Assembly (NCBI GenBank): GCA_903813345.2
Contig: CAIIXF020000008.1
Span: 8,020,366 to 8,084,365, forward strand
Length of the DNA stretch: 64,000 nt
Direction of reading: 5' to 3'
DNA from: Owenia fusiformis
Taxonomy: Eukaryota; Annelida; Polychaeta; Sabellida; Oweniidae
Positions 12,493 through 24,300 of this stretch are shown in pieces. The notes beneath the pieces were generated by a model that saw only the letters and a list, made by a program, of their open reading frames with translations, was not told the DNA's origin and did not search any database. The stretch's first letter is position 1. Each line of letters starts with the position of its first letter. The translations under genes were made by a program, and so were the position numbers.

Positions 12493-13311
12493 CTTAGGCT
12501 TACATATACTTCTATATTTGTACTGTTTCTGGTAGTTTCTAAAGTCTCGACATGTGTTGTCCTGTATTTAGATTATGAGTATGCCTGGTTTAGAATTAAT
12601 GTACTTTAACCCCAGTTGCCTTCTTGTTATTTATGTTTAAATGTTAGTTCATTTTAACCTTGAAGGTTGAGCATAAATGAAACATAAAAAATACAGCACT
12701 TGATATACAAGAAAAATACAAACTTGATATCACTGTTTACTTCTATTTTTGTAATGCTCTGTCATGCTCATGCTTGGTGTAAAACAGCTTGAATGTATAG
12801 GGTGGGCAAAAATGTATTATTTTGGAGACCTGATATTTTATCTAAACAATTCTTATCTATGATATAAAATTGTACACACATTAAATTAGAGAGAATGTTA
12901 CATTTAATTTTATGAATAGGGAATGACATCTATTCTTGACATTTTTATTTCAATCAAATGGCTTAGTAAAATATTTTAGAACCTTACAGGACAGGCAGTT
13001 TCGGTAGTGTATAGTTGGGGACTAGACCCCAAGAAAGGTAAGAAAATGTTAGGGCCGAAAATCTCCTCCCAACATAGATCAGGCATTTTAGGTAGAACAA
13101 ACTGGCATTATTCTTTAATGTTGGGCGTATTCATTATAAATTAGGCCTATAAATTTTCAGATTTGGGGCCCAAAATTCCAAAATTGGGGCACTCTCCACT
13201 AAGCCCCTCCTTTTGATGTTCAGCTTTACACCATTATACCCTCTAGGATATTGACATCCCCTTGATGATTTTAATAGACTGTAGAAAGTTTAAACCACCT
13301 TTATTTATGCA

Positions 13312-13531
13312 TAGTGGCCTGAAAGTAGGTTTACAGTTATTCGACAATCTGTAAACTTTAATTCATAGGCAAAGGTCGATAGAAATAATTTTTAAAATAA
13401 AGATGGCAAGGTAATCGATCTGTGATTATTTATAAATAGAGAAAAAGATAATACTGGATTATGTTGGTGCTGCCATCTTTATATCAGTCCAGAACCTATG
13501 CTTTAACTGTAAACATACTTTTGGGCCATTA
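13312..13531. mobile_element. Short MITE with TA target
   Basis: Inverted ends TAGTGGCCTGAAAGTAGG and TAATGGCCCAAAAGTATG, both running on into TTTACAGTTA; about 220 bp. It lies upstream of gene 1, where I see no gene between 12493 and 13940. Confidence 0.75.
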
Positions 13532-13940
13532 CCAGTATTATAGTGTTTTTATTCAAAATTAACACCAAAATATTTACTGTACATAATATTACAGTGTGTG
13601 ATGGAAGAGCAGTAACATTTTCAAAATAATCAGCAATTACAGTTAATTTTATCTGCTAAAATACTAATGATGCTGGTTTTGGTCTGTTTACAACAGTTAA
13701 GTTGTATGATCTTTTAATACAACCTTGGTTGTCTAGGATTACCAAGTAAAATGTCATCACATCATATACCCGGGTAATGCTTATCTCATGAACACTTTAC
13801 TTATTTGCACTCATAAAAATAATTTTAGATTGTCTTGTACTATACAGTTTTGATAGAGTGTCTTGTACTTCTTCAATTTGATACTTATAAATCAATTTTC
13901 TGGTTCAAAATATACTATGCATAATTTTCCATTGTCATTC

Positions 13941-14636
13941 TATCATTTTTATAGTCAGGTTACCAAGATGATATCTTTCCTACTGTATCTAGCATATAGC
14001 TTATGTTGTGTTTTACCGTGTATTTACAGCCAGTATAACAAATAATGGTATAACAAAAATGTGTCTTCTGCGCATGTTGAAACTTTTCACTCAATACTTA
14101 ACTTCACTTTGGGTTGAATCGATTGTCTCTCAAACCACAGACTAATGCCTCATTTAAAAGATCCGAGAAGACTTTATCTATACTGAAAACCTAGGATCCC
14201 AGAATGGTTGAGTATGCTGTCTGTCCTCTCTCTCTTTAGTTTCAAATGGATATTTTTTTTGATTGCCAACCTTTTGACAGCAAAATGCTCTGCTGCAAAT
14301 GGTTTAATACCTTTGCATTTCTGCACTTTGTTTCAGGGGCATGTTTCAGGGGTTGATAATTATCCTGGGCATGAACACAGACTGATGAGCATTGCTCCAA
14401 AAAATGTATAGTAAGTATTACTAGGTCTTAAACTAAATTCAAAATTGTTAACAAAATGTTTTCTAAATATTCACAATAAATCTCCCTCAGCAAAATTGTT
14501 TAATGAAAGGATGTAGTTTCTTGTATCTCTTGTGATGGATCCTTCTTTACTTTAGACAACAGTTTAACGAAGGGTAAAAGAACAAACTTGATTGGACATA
14601 TTTCCACCTTGAATTTCACTAAGTATTGTTCAGAAT
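13941..14636. repeat. Uninterrupted copy of a locally duplicated segment
   Basis: 13941-14410 matches 15866-16320, and 14405-14636 matches 21135-21358. The second copy is therefore the same segment split by about 4.8 kb. The right part equals the 3' flank of synthetase gene 2 and similarity ends at the position of that gene's stop codon. On the plus strand a short frame after a TTTCAG (GHVSGVDNYPGHEHRLMSIA) is shared with the other copy. I do not recognise it and it may be a fragment of another gene. Confidence 0.8.
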
Positions 14637-15570
14637 ATATTAATATGATTAGGCTGGATCTAATTTCAGGAACATGCCTCATTTTTGGAAAATGGGCCTT
14701 TAGAAAAAATAGGCCTAGATTTTAAAAGTTGGGTCCATATTTTTGGGTTAAAACTTTCAACGAGCCAACATTTTAGGACTCTCTTTTTTCATCCTAGCAT
14801 TTTTCCAGCAAAATTTTATATTTTGAACCCTCTCTTGTGAATTATAAGATCATAAAACAAGCGATCTCGGGTAGCCCAGAACAGTTGAGCTTCCACAAAC
14901 GTTCTTCAACTTAAGATACACATATTTAAGGTTATTATTATGTGGTAAAAGGTTATACATCTGCCAGAATGCAAGACGTCTGTGCGCTATTTCAAATAAA
15001 TTTGCATTAGCCCTATTTACACTACACGTGACATTCCAAGATGTCTTGGCGAAAACGAATTAGAACTATCATGAGTTTACACCATGTTGATTTCAGTGCA
15101 AACCTCCGAAAAATGCTAAAAGAGTGGTCGTTTTTATATCTCAGATTAACATTACCTCAGATCTCCTAGACTACTTGTCATAATTTAGGAAAGTGATTTG
15201 AGACATTCTCTCCTCTAGGGGTACTTTTACAAGATATAATTTGAATCTTAAATTCTTTACGCATTTCATATTTGAAAGTGCTCCGTCACAACCGACAAAA
15301 AAATTAAACATTATTTTTTGTAAAAAAAATGAAAAATAACCAATACATCAAGATCTCATTAATACCTTCAGAGTTATGATGAAAACATATGTAAATATTA
15401 TTGTGTCATTATATTGTACCATTAAAAAGAAATAAAAGAAATGGTACATTTTGGAGTATGATACTCGGGCGCCGTTTTTAATAACTTTTACTCATAGCAT
15501 TGTTGGACTTCAAACAGAAGTTAAAATAAGCGGCAAATGATATATCCATTGCATGGTGTAATGGTAATTA

Positions 15571-15868
15571 TCCCAACGAACGAAGTTCGGTAGGGATATA
15601 GTGAAGCCCTCCGTCCGTCAGTAAGTCTGTCCATCCATCCGTCCGGAAGATAACTCAAATATTAGTTGACGGATTTTCTTCATATTTGGTGGAAAGATGT
15701 ATATTGATGAATAGTTTTATGCAAAAAAATTTTTTTCAAGATGGCCGCCGCTTTAAAAATGACGGGACTTTTTCGCAAAAATCATAAATTTTTCATTTTA
15801 AACCAAAGTAATTAATATTACTGTTTGAAATTTTGGTAGTATATTCGCAACATCTATCTATTTCACAT
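15571..15868. repeat. Dispersed repeat, head end
   Basis: Starts ATCCCAACGAACGAAGTTCG, followed by TCCGTCC microsatellite units, then the block shared with positions 1-215. The abrupt stop at 15868 against the duplicated segment shows truncation. The same family is present at 31776-32632. Confidence 0.75.
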
Positions 15869-16328
15869 AGTCAGGTTACCAAGATGATATCTTTCCTACT
15901 GTATCTAGCATATAGCTTATGTTGTGTTTTACCGTGTATTTACAGCCAGTATAACAAATAATGGTATAACAAAAATGTGTCTTCTGTGCATGTTGAAACT
16001 TTTCACTCAATACTTAACTTTACTTCGGGTTGAAATGATAGTCTCTCAAATCAGAGACTAATGCCTCATTTAAAAGATCCGAGAAGACTTTATCTATACT
16101 GAAAACCTAGGATCCCAGAATGGTTGAGTATGCTGTCTGTCCTCTCTCTTTATATTTTAAATGGATATTTTTTGATTGCCAACTTTCCTGACAGCAAAAT
16201 GCTGCAAATGGTTTAATACCTTTGCATTTCTGCACTTTGTTTCAGGGGCATGTTCCAGGGGTTGATAATTATCCTGGGCATCCACACAGACTAATGAGTA
16301 TTGCTCCAAAAGATGTAATAGTTAGGCT
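15866..16328. repeat. Left part of the interrupted duplicate segment
   Basis: Matches 13941-14410. The plus-strand frame after a TTTCAG acceptor-like site (from 16249) reads GHVPGVDNYPGHPHRLMSIA, then PKDVIVRLNHLKNPPNNSFY, and ends at TGA at 16408-16410 inside the inverted arm that follows. Its partner at 14337 stops earlier. The product is unknown and the coding status doubtful. Confidence 0.7.
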
Positions 16329-18364
16329 GAATCACTTGAAAAACCCTCCCAATAATTCTTTTTATGATAGAAGCACCAACATTGGTACAAGTGTAGCTTA
16401 TTGTAATTGAAAAAAATTGGCTCGAGGCAGCAAGTGATCCGGAGCCTCGTTTTGGAAAAAATTCAAAATGGCCGCCCGTCTATTTGTGATTTTGCCGATT
16501 TCTATCAAAATCTCAAGATCCTCTAACATATTAATGAAAACTGCATAGAAACCTCAAGAATTGGCTTTGAAGTGAATCTTTATGATGAACTGACATTTAA
16601 CTTGAGTTTCAAATTTAAAACGGCGTAAAACAAGGGTCAGTATTATGACCTGTACTATTAAGTTCATAAATGACATATATTCATCAAAAATAGTTTAACC
16701 AAATACTGAGTACTTACATAATATTGGATAATAAGATCTCTTACTTCTACTGAACAACTTGTATAAGAGAATATATTCAGCCACATATCCAAAATAAGAG
16801 TGTTATTGTTACAGTTCTAGTTAGATGGTGCTACAATGCGAAAATTTCAACGCTGGGGCAATTTATGTTTGATAAATTGTCGCAATTTATGGTTGATAAA
16901 TTGTCTATGTTTTACATTTTTGATCACCATCTTTCTCAAATCTCAAATATTTTATCCTTTATTGTTACTCTCACTAATCAGTGCAAAGCCCACTGCACTT
17001 ACAAAGGTCTGTGCATTTTGCCCAGGCAGCTTTTTTACATGAACAATACTAAGGACGACACCCCTTGCTGCATTGACACTTTATGAGTTCTCTGCATGCT
17101 ATTGACGCTTGCTGAAGAGTAGACCAAAGTGGAATCACATGATCACCATCATCTTCCAGCCAAACTTCAAATAATCCTGGACACCACTTGGGCGAGGATC
17201 CAGTATTTGGCCCCAAACAATCCCTCCTGTGAAGGCCGATCTCCTAATATGCTGCTCCAAAGCTGCCTTAGTCGGAGGTATCTTGTCAATCTGTCTTCCC
17301 TTCTTGGTGAAAAGATATTTTCTGGTTGAGTTAATATCAGTTGTTGAACTTGTCCTGTCATAGAGAATAATGACAAAACGTTCCAATAGAGATAGAACTT
17401 CTTCTGCTATGTGGTGTGGGTTTTGTTTTAAAGCGAGGAATGCTTCTGTTACTTCTGGATATTTATTCCATACTGTCCAACATTGTTTTTTCCATGGCCA
17501 AAGAATGACGATGTGCTATCACACCAAGTAAATGCATGGAAAACAGGGAGACATTCAGATTTGGTAGGTCCAAGAGCTCTTGCCAACTCATGAGCAGACA
17601 AATACCTATAGTTTTTCCCAGTTCCAAATGCAACCCATACACTGTATGCTAATACCTAGTTAGGCAGAGGCAGCTACAGCAAGGACCACTATATAAGTAT
17701 CATTGCATCTGATAAGTATTCTGGCAAACCCTCTTCTAGCCATATGGGCAATGTGGACAAACATTTTGGTATCTTTTTCTTTGTGAGAACATGGCTCCAA
17801 GTCATTTGTATCACTAATTGCAGGATTGCAAATCATCTTCTCACCAATGGTGGTCACAATCTGTTTATTTGCATCTAATGGAAGACTTGATAGTTTGTAG
17901 GCTAAAATACCAAACAACTGTTGCTTGTTGAAGTCATCTCTCAAGTAAGACTGCCAGTTTCTAGGCACAGTGTTTCCAAGATATGTGTAGGTCATCCTTC
18001 TGTCACCTTTCCCACACTTCTGTCATGTCATCGTCTTCAGGCTCCTTGTCAGGTACTCATCCCAAATTATATCGAGGCGATCAACATGTTGCAGCTGACC
18101 TTGGATGTAGGGAAGGAAAACATCAGTGGCATAATCCTCAAAGGTCCTTGCTGTTGTTGGTTTTAGAAGGTGTACTGAACATGCACCATCTATTATTTCA
18201 GCAACGACAGGCCTATCTGTTTCCCTAGGGACAATATCCACCATGCAGTCAAGTAGCTCTGATTTGTCACCATTTCTGAGGACACCATACTTTGCCAGTG
18301 AAGGTGGATACTCCTGGTTCTCATGCATGAAAAAATCATCAAGATCAATGTTTCTTGTCTGGCA

Positions 18365-19154
18365 CTGTGCTTTCATTAACGCCGTCCCATAATGGAGAGG
18401 ACCCGGTTTTTATTATAGGGACCCCAAACAATGAAAATGAGGGGTCACTTGGACGCAGTGCAGGTCATATCAAAAAATCATCTCTGGATGAATGGATTGA
18501 TAAAGATCTTACCTTCAGTCTTTTATTTGGTCAAAATCCGCTAAATAAACGAAGGATATTCTATTTCTAAAAGAAATAAAATTATCTTTTGGACTTTCTT
18601 TCCCGGAAGTTGATTTCCGATCAATATAGTATGAGGTATGTGATAGGACAATCACTAGTAGTTGATTTCCGAGCGGTAATCGGTACGAGTCCTATGATTG
18701 GCCGTGATTATTAATCGCGCATGCGTCTTGATAATTTTGACTAATCAAATTGCTGGATTTGTTGCGCATGCGCAAAAAACTGAACCAAAGAATTGAACCT
18801 CACGGAGATTGCTCCTAATCAAACTTTCTGAGCGATCAAAATCAATAGCAAATTGCTTTGAAATACGCGAAGAAAAACGGTATTTAATGGTTGAATATTA
18901 GTAACCTCTTTCAAATGAAGGTATCTGCATCATTTAATGACCTACTAGACGTGTGCAGAACACTGATCTGGGCCAAAAAATAACAAAACTGATGCAAACG
19001 TTTCATCAATTTTTTTTCGTTCAGTGCAAAAATGTGACATTGAATTCCCGGGAACCTTTTTTCATGCGGACGCACTTTTTTGAGGGGGGACGCAATTTTG
19101 GAAAATCAATCCGTCCCAGGGACGCACTTTTGGACAAGCCTACTGAAAGCACTG
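18365..19154. mobile_element. DNA transposon insertion inside FEN/PIN-like copy 1
   Basis: 790 bp with 11-bp inverted ends CTGTGCTTTCA / CAGTGCTTTCA (one mismatch) and a 6-bp direct repeat CTGGCA on both sides (18359-18364 and 19155-19160). Removing it with one repeat copy restores LYITCQTRNIDLDDFF, colinear with [16 protein letters not shown] in copy 2. No transposase frame seen. Confidence 0.85.
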
Positions 19155-20291
19155 CTGGCATGTGATGTATAATTTGGAGAATAAATCACAGTCATTTCTC
19201 ATTGAGATTTCTGATTTGTTCTTACTTATGGGTATTTTGCTGCTAAACATTGCGAGCTTGTGGCATTTTATGGGTGTATCCAATGGTTCAGTTCTCTCCA
19301 CAAGACGTTCAGTTGTATACTTAGTGAAGCTTTGGTTGCCAATGTCTTCTATACTTCTGATGGTGTCACTTACTGATACATTTACAACATCCTTTGTGTC
19401 AATACATCTTGTTAATACATCTTCACCTGACACAAGGAATGGATTGCCTAGTTTATCAATAGTAGTCACAACAGCAAATACATCATCTCTTGATTTCTGT
19501 TGGATGCTTGCTGTTTGCTCGTGGTGGCTAAAGTCTTCTTGGCTTTCATGTCTTCTATACTTGAGACTTCTTCAAATTCTTTGATGATCTGGGATATTGC
19601 AGGACCTATCATCCATCGTTTCAGTGCAGTAGGATTCTCTGTTATTCCTATAGCCCCACCAGAACCCTTAATCAGATTCAGAGCATTATTTTGCACATGG
19701 GCCTGGTCTATAGGGATGGTAGGGAATGAACTGGGTGTCTTCTGAACTGTAAAAGTGACCTTCATTGAAACGCTGATACAGGTCAGGGTGAGTTGTCTCC
19801 AATTGGACCATGTCCCTTAGGTGTATTGGGAACCATCTGGAATAGTGTGTATGATCCAATGTAAAATAAAAACAGGGCATCATCTTGGTCAAAGCAGATA
19901 TGTAGAGTTGCCTCTCTCAGGGATCTAACAAAGATCATAAGCAGCATTTCAAGGCGCCGTGTTATAGCCCAGTATTTGAAATGGGGGGAATTATCTTCCC
20001 CTTCCCTTTTCCATTCTTCAAAGGATAGGGGGGCTACATCACTGAGTTCGCCAACAGCTAGGTATATGTTGAAAGTTTTCTTAATTAGGATGTGGATTGC
20101 TGCCAACGTAATTAAACGTGCTCTTCGAGTCTTGATTATATGGCTTCCCTTTAGGAAGGACTCTGCAGTACCAACTGATGCTGTATTTGACTGAACAATT
20201 CGATTTACCCAACCGCTGTCTGTCAGCCAATCACCAATCACCTTCTGGAATGCCATTTCTATATGGAGACCTCCAAACATGATCAAGTATT

Positions 20292-20522
20292 TGAGCCTGG
20301 CCATTGGAAAACCGGCCTTATCACAAAAATACAGAGCCAAAAATGTGCCCAAGATTAAGAGGAAAATGTGCTAAATTCAAATCCCACTTTTTGGTCTATA
20401 TATGCAAGGAAAAATTGTTAAGACATAAGCCATGGCTCATTTGAAAGGTCTCTTTGTGTTAAACAAAAAATCAGAATACTGAAAAAAGCTATAATAAGAC
20501 CACTTTTCCTGTGGCCTGGCTC
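20292..20522. mobile_element. MITE inside FEN/PIN-like copy 1
   Basis: Inverted ends of about 30 bp (TGAGCCTGGCCATTGGAAAA / TGAGCCAGGCCACAGGAAAA). Excision with loss of a 2-bp duplication restores GEDKYLIMFGG. A partial relative lies at 10252-10397. Confidence 0.85.
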
Positions 20523-21226
20523 ATTTATCTTCCCCATGTGTATCAGGGTATATCCATTGAATGGTTTTCAGGGAAGCAAACAATGGTTGGTCAGCCGCAA
20601 GAACTGGTATTTGACCAGGATTTACTATATGTATGTCACGTTTGACTGTGTCCATACCATGTTTTAACATGGCTAGAGATTTTTTCCAAAATATAAGATA
20701 TTTAAAATCCCTTCAGTGCAGAGTCTATTCAGCATTTATTCTCAATCATATGTGTGACTCTCATATTGATATGTATAATTATGAGTAACTCAATAAAAGC
20801 TTATAAAATAGAACATGGCTTAATACTGAACCTTGCTGAACACCCGTTTTAATAGTTAAATATATTGTAAAGTAGTTCCTTTATCACAAGCAACTGTCTG
20901 GAATTCCCTTAAACAAATACAATTGGTTTAGAGCTAAAATACAACATTAATTCAAAGATAATTCAATTTTTTTCTTAAAAATCTATATGTATTGGCGGCC
21001 ATCTTGGTTTTTTCAGAACGAGGCTCCGGATCACTTGCTGCCTCGAGCCAATTTTTTTCAATTGCCTTCAGTTACACTTGTACCAATTTTGGTGCTTCTA
21101 TCATAAAAAGAATTATTGTAAGATGATTAGGCTTAGCTATAAGTATTACTAGGATCTTAAACAAAATCCAAAATTCCTAACAAAATGTTTGTAAATATTC
21201 TCAATAAATCTCCCTCAGCAAATTTG

Positions 21227-21232
21227 TTTAAT
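21227..21232 (-). terminator. Possible poly(A) signal ATTAAA of gene 2
   Basis: ATTAAA on the minus strand about 120 nt past the gene 2 stop codon. It is the common variant hexamer. No AATAAA lies nearer in the sense strand. Confidence 0.4.
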
Positions 21233-21353
21233 GAAAGAATGTAGTTTCTTGTATCTCTTGTGTTGGATCCTTGTTTACTTTAGACAACAGTTTAAAGGTG
21301 AAAGAACAAACTTGATTAGACATATTTCCACCTTGAATTTCACTAAGTATTGT

Positions 21354-24300
21354 TCATAATTTTGATTTCATTCTATTCATTATCAGTTTATTTAGGACGT
21401 TTCGAAGAATTTTTCCACTTGTCGATTTTGGAATTTCTTTGAGAAACTCCACACCACCTCTTAACTTTTTGTGTGGTGCAACTCTTTCTGGAATTAGAGC
21501 ATGAATATGACATTTAAAATCTGGACCTGGTGCACAAAATATACTGTTTGAAATGGCTGTTTTGGAGTATTTTACCTGTCACTTGATAAATATATGCTCA
21601 TCTTTGCTGTTTTTGGGGTAATAAATAAATATGTTGGATTCTTTGAAGGATTCAAAAATTAGGAAATTACAAACTATGACATCAGACAAGAACTTACATA
21701 GAAACTTAAAATCTGAACAAACCTCCAACAAATTGACAAATCTGCTCCTCTGTTATAGTTGCAGCTGGTTTCTTTACAATAAATGCTTTAGGCAGTTCCC
21801 CAGCTACAATATCAGGGACACCCATGACTGCAGAGTCAGCAATATCTGGATGTGTTGATAACAATCCCTCTAATTCTGCTGGTGCAACCTAGAATGTCCA
21901 TGGAATGTTCTTCAATATACATTTGATATTCAATATTATTGATTATTTTGAGATGCTGATGAACTTCTTTTAAAATCACTTTCTTTCAGTTTTTATGACT
22001 AATATGTCAGGTCATGACATCTAAAGAGTCAATAAAAGATATATATATAGTTTTGAGATGCTGATTAACTTCTTTTAAAATCACTTTCTTTCAATTTCTT
22101 GTTTGATTGAAGACCTTTGTGCTTTCCAATTACATACCTGATATCCTTTGTATTTGATTAATTCTTTGAGCCTGTTAACCACATAGAAATATCCATCATG
22201 ATCATAGTGTCCTATATCACCTTAAATGAAGACATATTATAAAAAGTTTTATTTTACTGCTCATTTTGATTAATGGTAATCTGATTTGAGAAAGGCCAAA
22301 TGCTTCATAGTAGTGTATGATCCATTCTTAATCTAAATTGGTTCAAACGTCATGTTTGTGTATGATATGGATAATCAACAAGTTATTAGTACCAGAGGCT
22401 ATTTTATGGATTTTGACTCATTTTAAATCAAACCTTCCTTGGAGCCATACCTGTATGCAGCCAGCCATCCTTGTCAATTGTGTTAACAGTTGCCTCAGGG
22501 TTGTTCAGATATCCCTTCATAACTTGTGGTCCTCTTACACACACCTCACCATCAATATGAGGACCTAGTGCAATACCTGTGTCTATGTCTATAACCTAAA
22601 TTCAACATCTCATATGAACATGAATAATATATATTATAATATTCATGTGGTGAAATAAAATGCCTTCATTAGAAATTTGATATACACCAATCAACAGAAA
22701 GAAGAATGTGCTGAAACATATAATTTCTTAAATATATCAGTTGCTCAAAATACAACTTACTTTACTTTCTGTATTAGGCAGGCATATGCCCACTGACCCA
22801 TATTTCCAACCTTTAATAGGGGAAAAATGACACCCTGGAGAAAGTTCTGTCATACCATATCCTATAGTCAAAGTTTACAATATTAGGTTTTACAATTTTG
22901 AAATCAAAAAGCAATCATTTAAGACTACTAATTGTCACCTACATTAAGTTTTAGCATCATCAGGGTTTCATATAAGCATAACATTAATGAACTCTTCCAT
23001 ACCAACCTACACACCCTTTTTAGGTCTACATGTATATTCGAAAAGGCCCATATTCAAAACAAATTCTTATTTCTGCACAGATTGACCAGTGATAGATGGT
23101 GCTATTTAAACATGTAGATATGAGTGTTTTACATACCTTGAATTATGGTACATTTCAATCTGGATTCAACTGCCATTTGCAATTCTTTACTCAATGGAGC
23201 AGAGCCAGAAAATATATCTCTCACGCTTGTGAGGTCATATTTTTCAATCATGGGGTCCTTTGCAAAGAATAACATCACAGGAGGCGCAACATACAGTCGG
23301 GTTGCCTGTAAAAAGTAAGATATATATCTTTGTCTTTTAAACTGCCCTTTGAAACCTGCAAGACTACAGTTTAGTGCACAAACCTTAAGGGCATTGGTTC
23401 AATATAAATGTATATCATTATGGCAACTGACTAGCAAATATTACATAAGGGACCCAGTCCCTGTGCTATTTTTGACACACGGGTTCAATTTATATTTGTT
23501 ATATTGTAAGTCCTTACTTTGTATTTTTGTATAACACTCAGATATTGTTCAGCATTAAACCTAGGCATTGTTACAATGGTGGCACCCTCACATAATCCCC
23601 CAGCCAAGATAATAACTTGACCGTATATGTGAAAGAATGGTAGAACTGCAATATGACAGTCTCCTATTAGAGTAGGTAGAAAATAGGGAGTACCTCTGAA
23701 ATGTATCATACCAATCAATGAGAATTTTCAAATACATTTTCATATGAATAATAGTGTTAGTTTATTGTGAAGTATTTTACATGATAACATGCACATATTT
23801 TCATATCATGCATTTTTGGTATTTAAACTACATTAGAATACTCAGGAGTTTGTTAAAAGTTTAAAAAATTAAATTATTTGAATATGAATGTTACTCAAAC
23901 AAATAGTGGCTTACCTAAGCTGTTGTATGTTTGCAACTAAGTTGAAATGGGTGAGCATTACACCCTTGGGTAGCCCTGTAGTGCCACTTGAGTATGGTAG
24001 AACAGCAATATCTTCTTTTGCATTTATTGTGGGCAGTTTGAAAGCATCACCTTTGTCGCTCAAAAGGGCATTGAAGCAAATGCAATCAGACATATCTCCA
24101 TTACCAAACACTATGATTTTCTGAAACAAATTCCTTGAAAATTAGCAAAGGGATTATCACTATTGTAATATGATGAATTGCTTGTTGTATAAACTGATCT
24201 TCAATAACAAGTCCGATTGACAAATTATTTCGAACCTATACCACGCTAACCTTTTCTCAACCAATCAGAGATCTGGAGGGAATATATGCTATATGTGTGC

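Larger units (their letters stand above)
16974..20670 (-). pseudogene. FEN1/XPG-I-like (PIN-fold) multicopy gene, copy 1, decayed
   Basis: Segments read in order on the minus strand despite frameshifts. From 20670: GMDTVKRDI, then NPGQIPVLAADQPLF and GEDK. After the MITE at 20292-20522: YLIMFGGLHIEMAFQKVIGD, then SLREATLHICFD. Near 19880: FTLDHTHYSRWFPIHLRDM. Then PIDQAHVQNNA and ENPTALKRWM. After the insertion at 18365-19154: NIDLDDFFMHENQEYPPSL, DIIWDEY, CSHKEKDTKMFVHIA, ILIRCNDTYIVVLAV, then RFVIILYDRTSS, ALEQHIRR and VWGQIL. The Cys-rich tail near 17060-16974 ends LCKCSGLCTD-stop. At least four frameshifts or stops are seen, and a Tyr replaces the second Asp of the DxD motif present in copy 2. 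The similarity to a widespread family of uncharacterised invertebrate proteins is from memory; the nuclease-fold assignment is inference from acidic-residue spacing. Confidence 0.75.
16329..21126. mobile_element. Composite element with ~125-bp inverted arms carrying a FEN/PIN-like gene
   Basis: Arms 16351-16477 and 20993-21118 are inverse copies (AATAATTCTTTTTATGATAG at the outer edge, GGCTCGAGGCAGCAAGTGAT within, a GGCCGCC block at the inner edge). The flanking duplicate segment is split exactly here and is continuous at about 14405. TTAGGCT occurs just outside both ends (16322-16328 and 21127-21133) and could be a 7-bp target duplication, but the outermost bases of the arms are only weakly inverse, so exact ends are uncertain. 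The cargo is the minus-strand gene copy at 16974-20670. Nothing recognisable as a transposase apart from that gene is present. Confidence 0.7.

Noticed and set aside
17921-18228. Plus-strand frames opposite the FEN/PIN-like gene copy
   Set aside because: Shadow frames; the minus strand carries the conserved protein segments.
23485-23718. Reading the HIYG-containing exons as a luciferase
   Set aside because: The exon resembles 4CL-type enzymes (FFHIYGQ, LAGGL) rather than the luciferin-pocket segment of beetle luciferases; SKL alone does not indicate luminescence.
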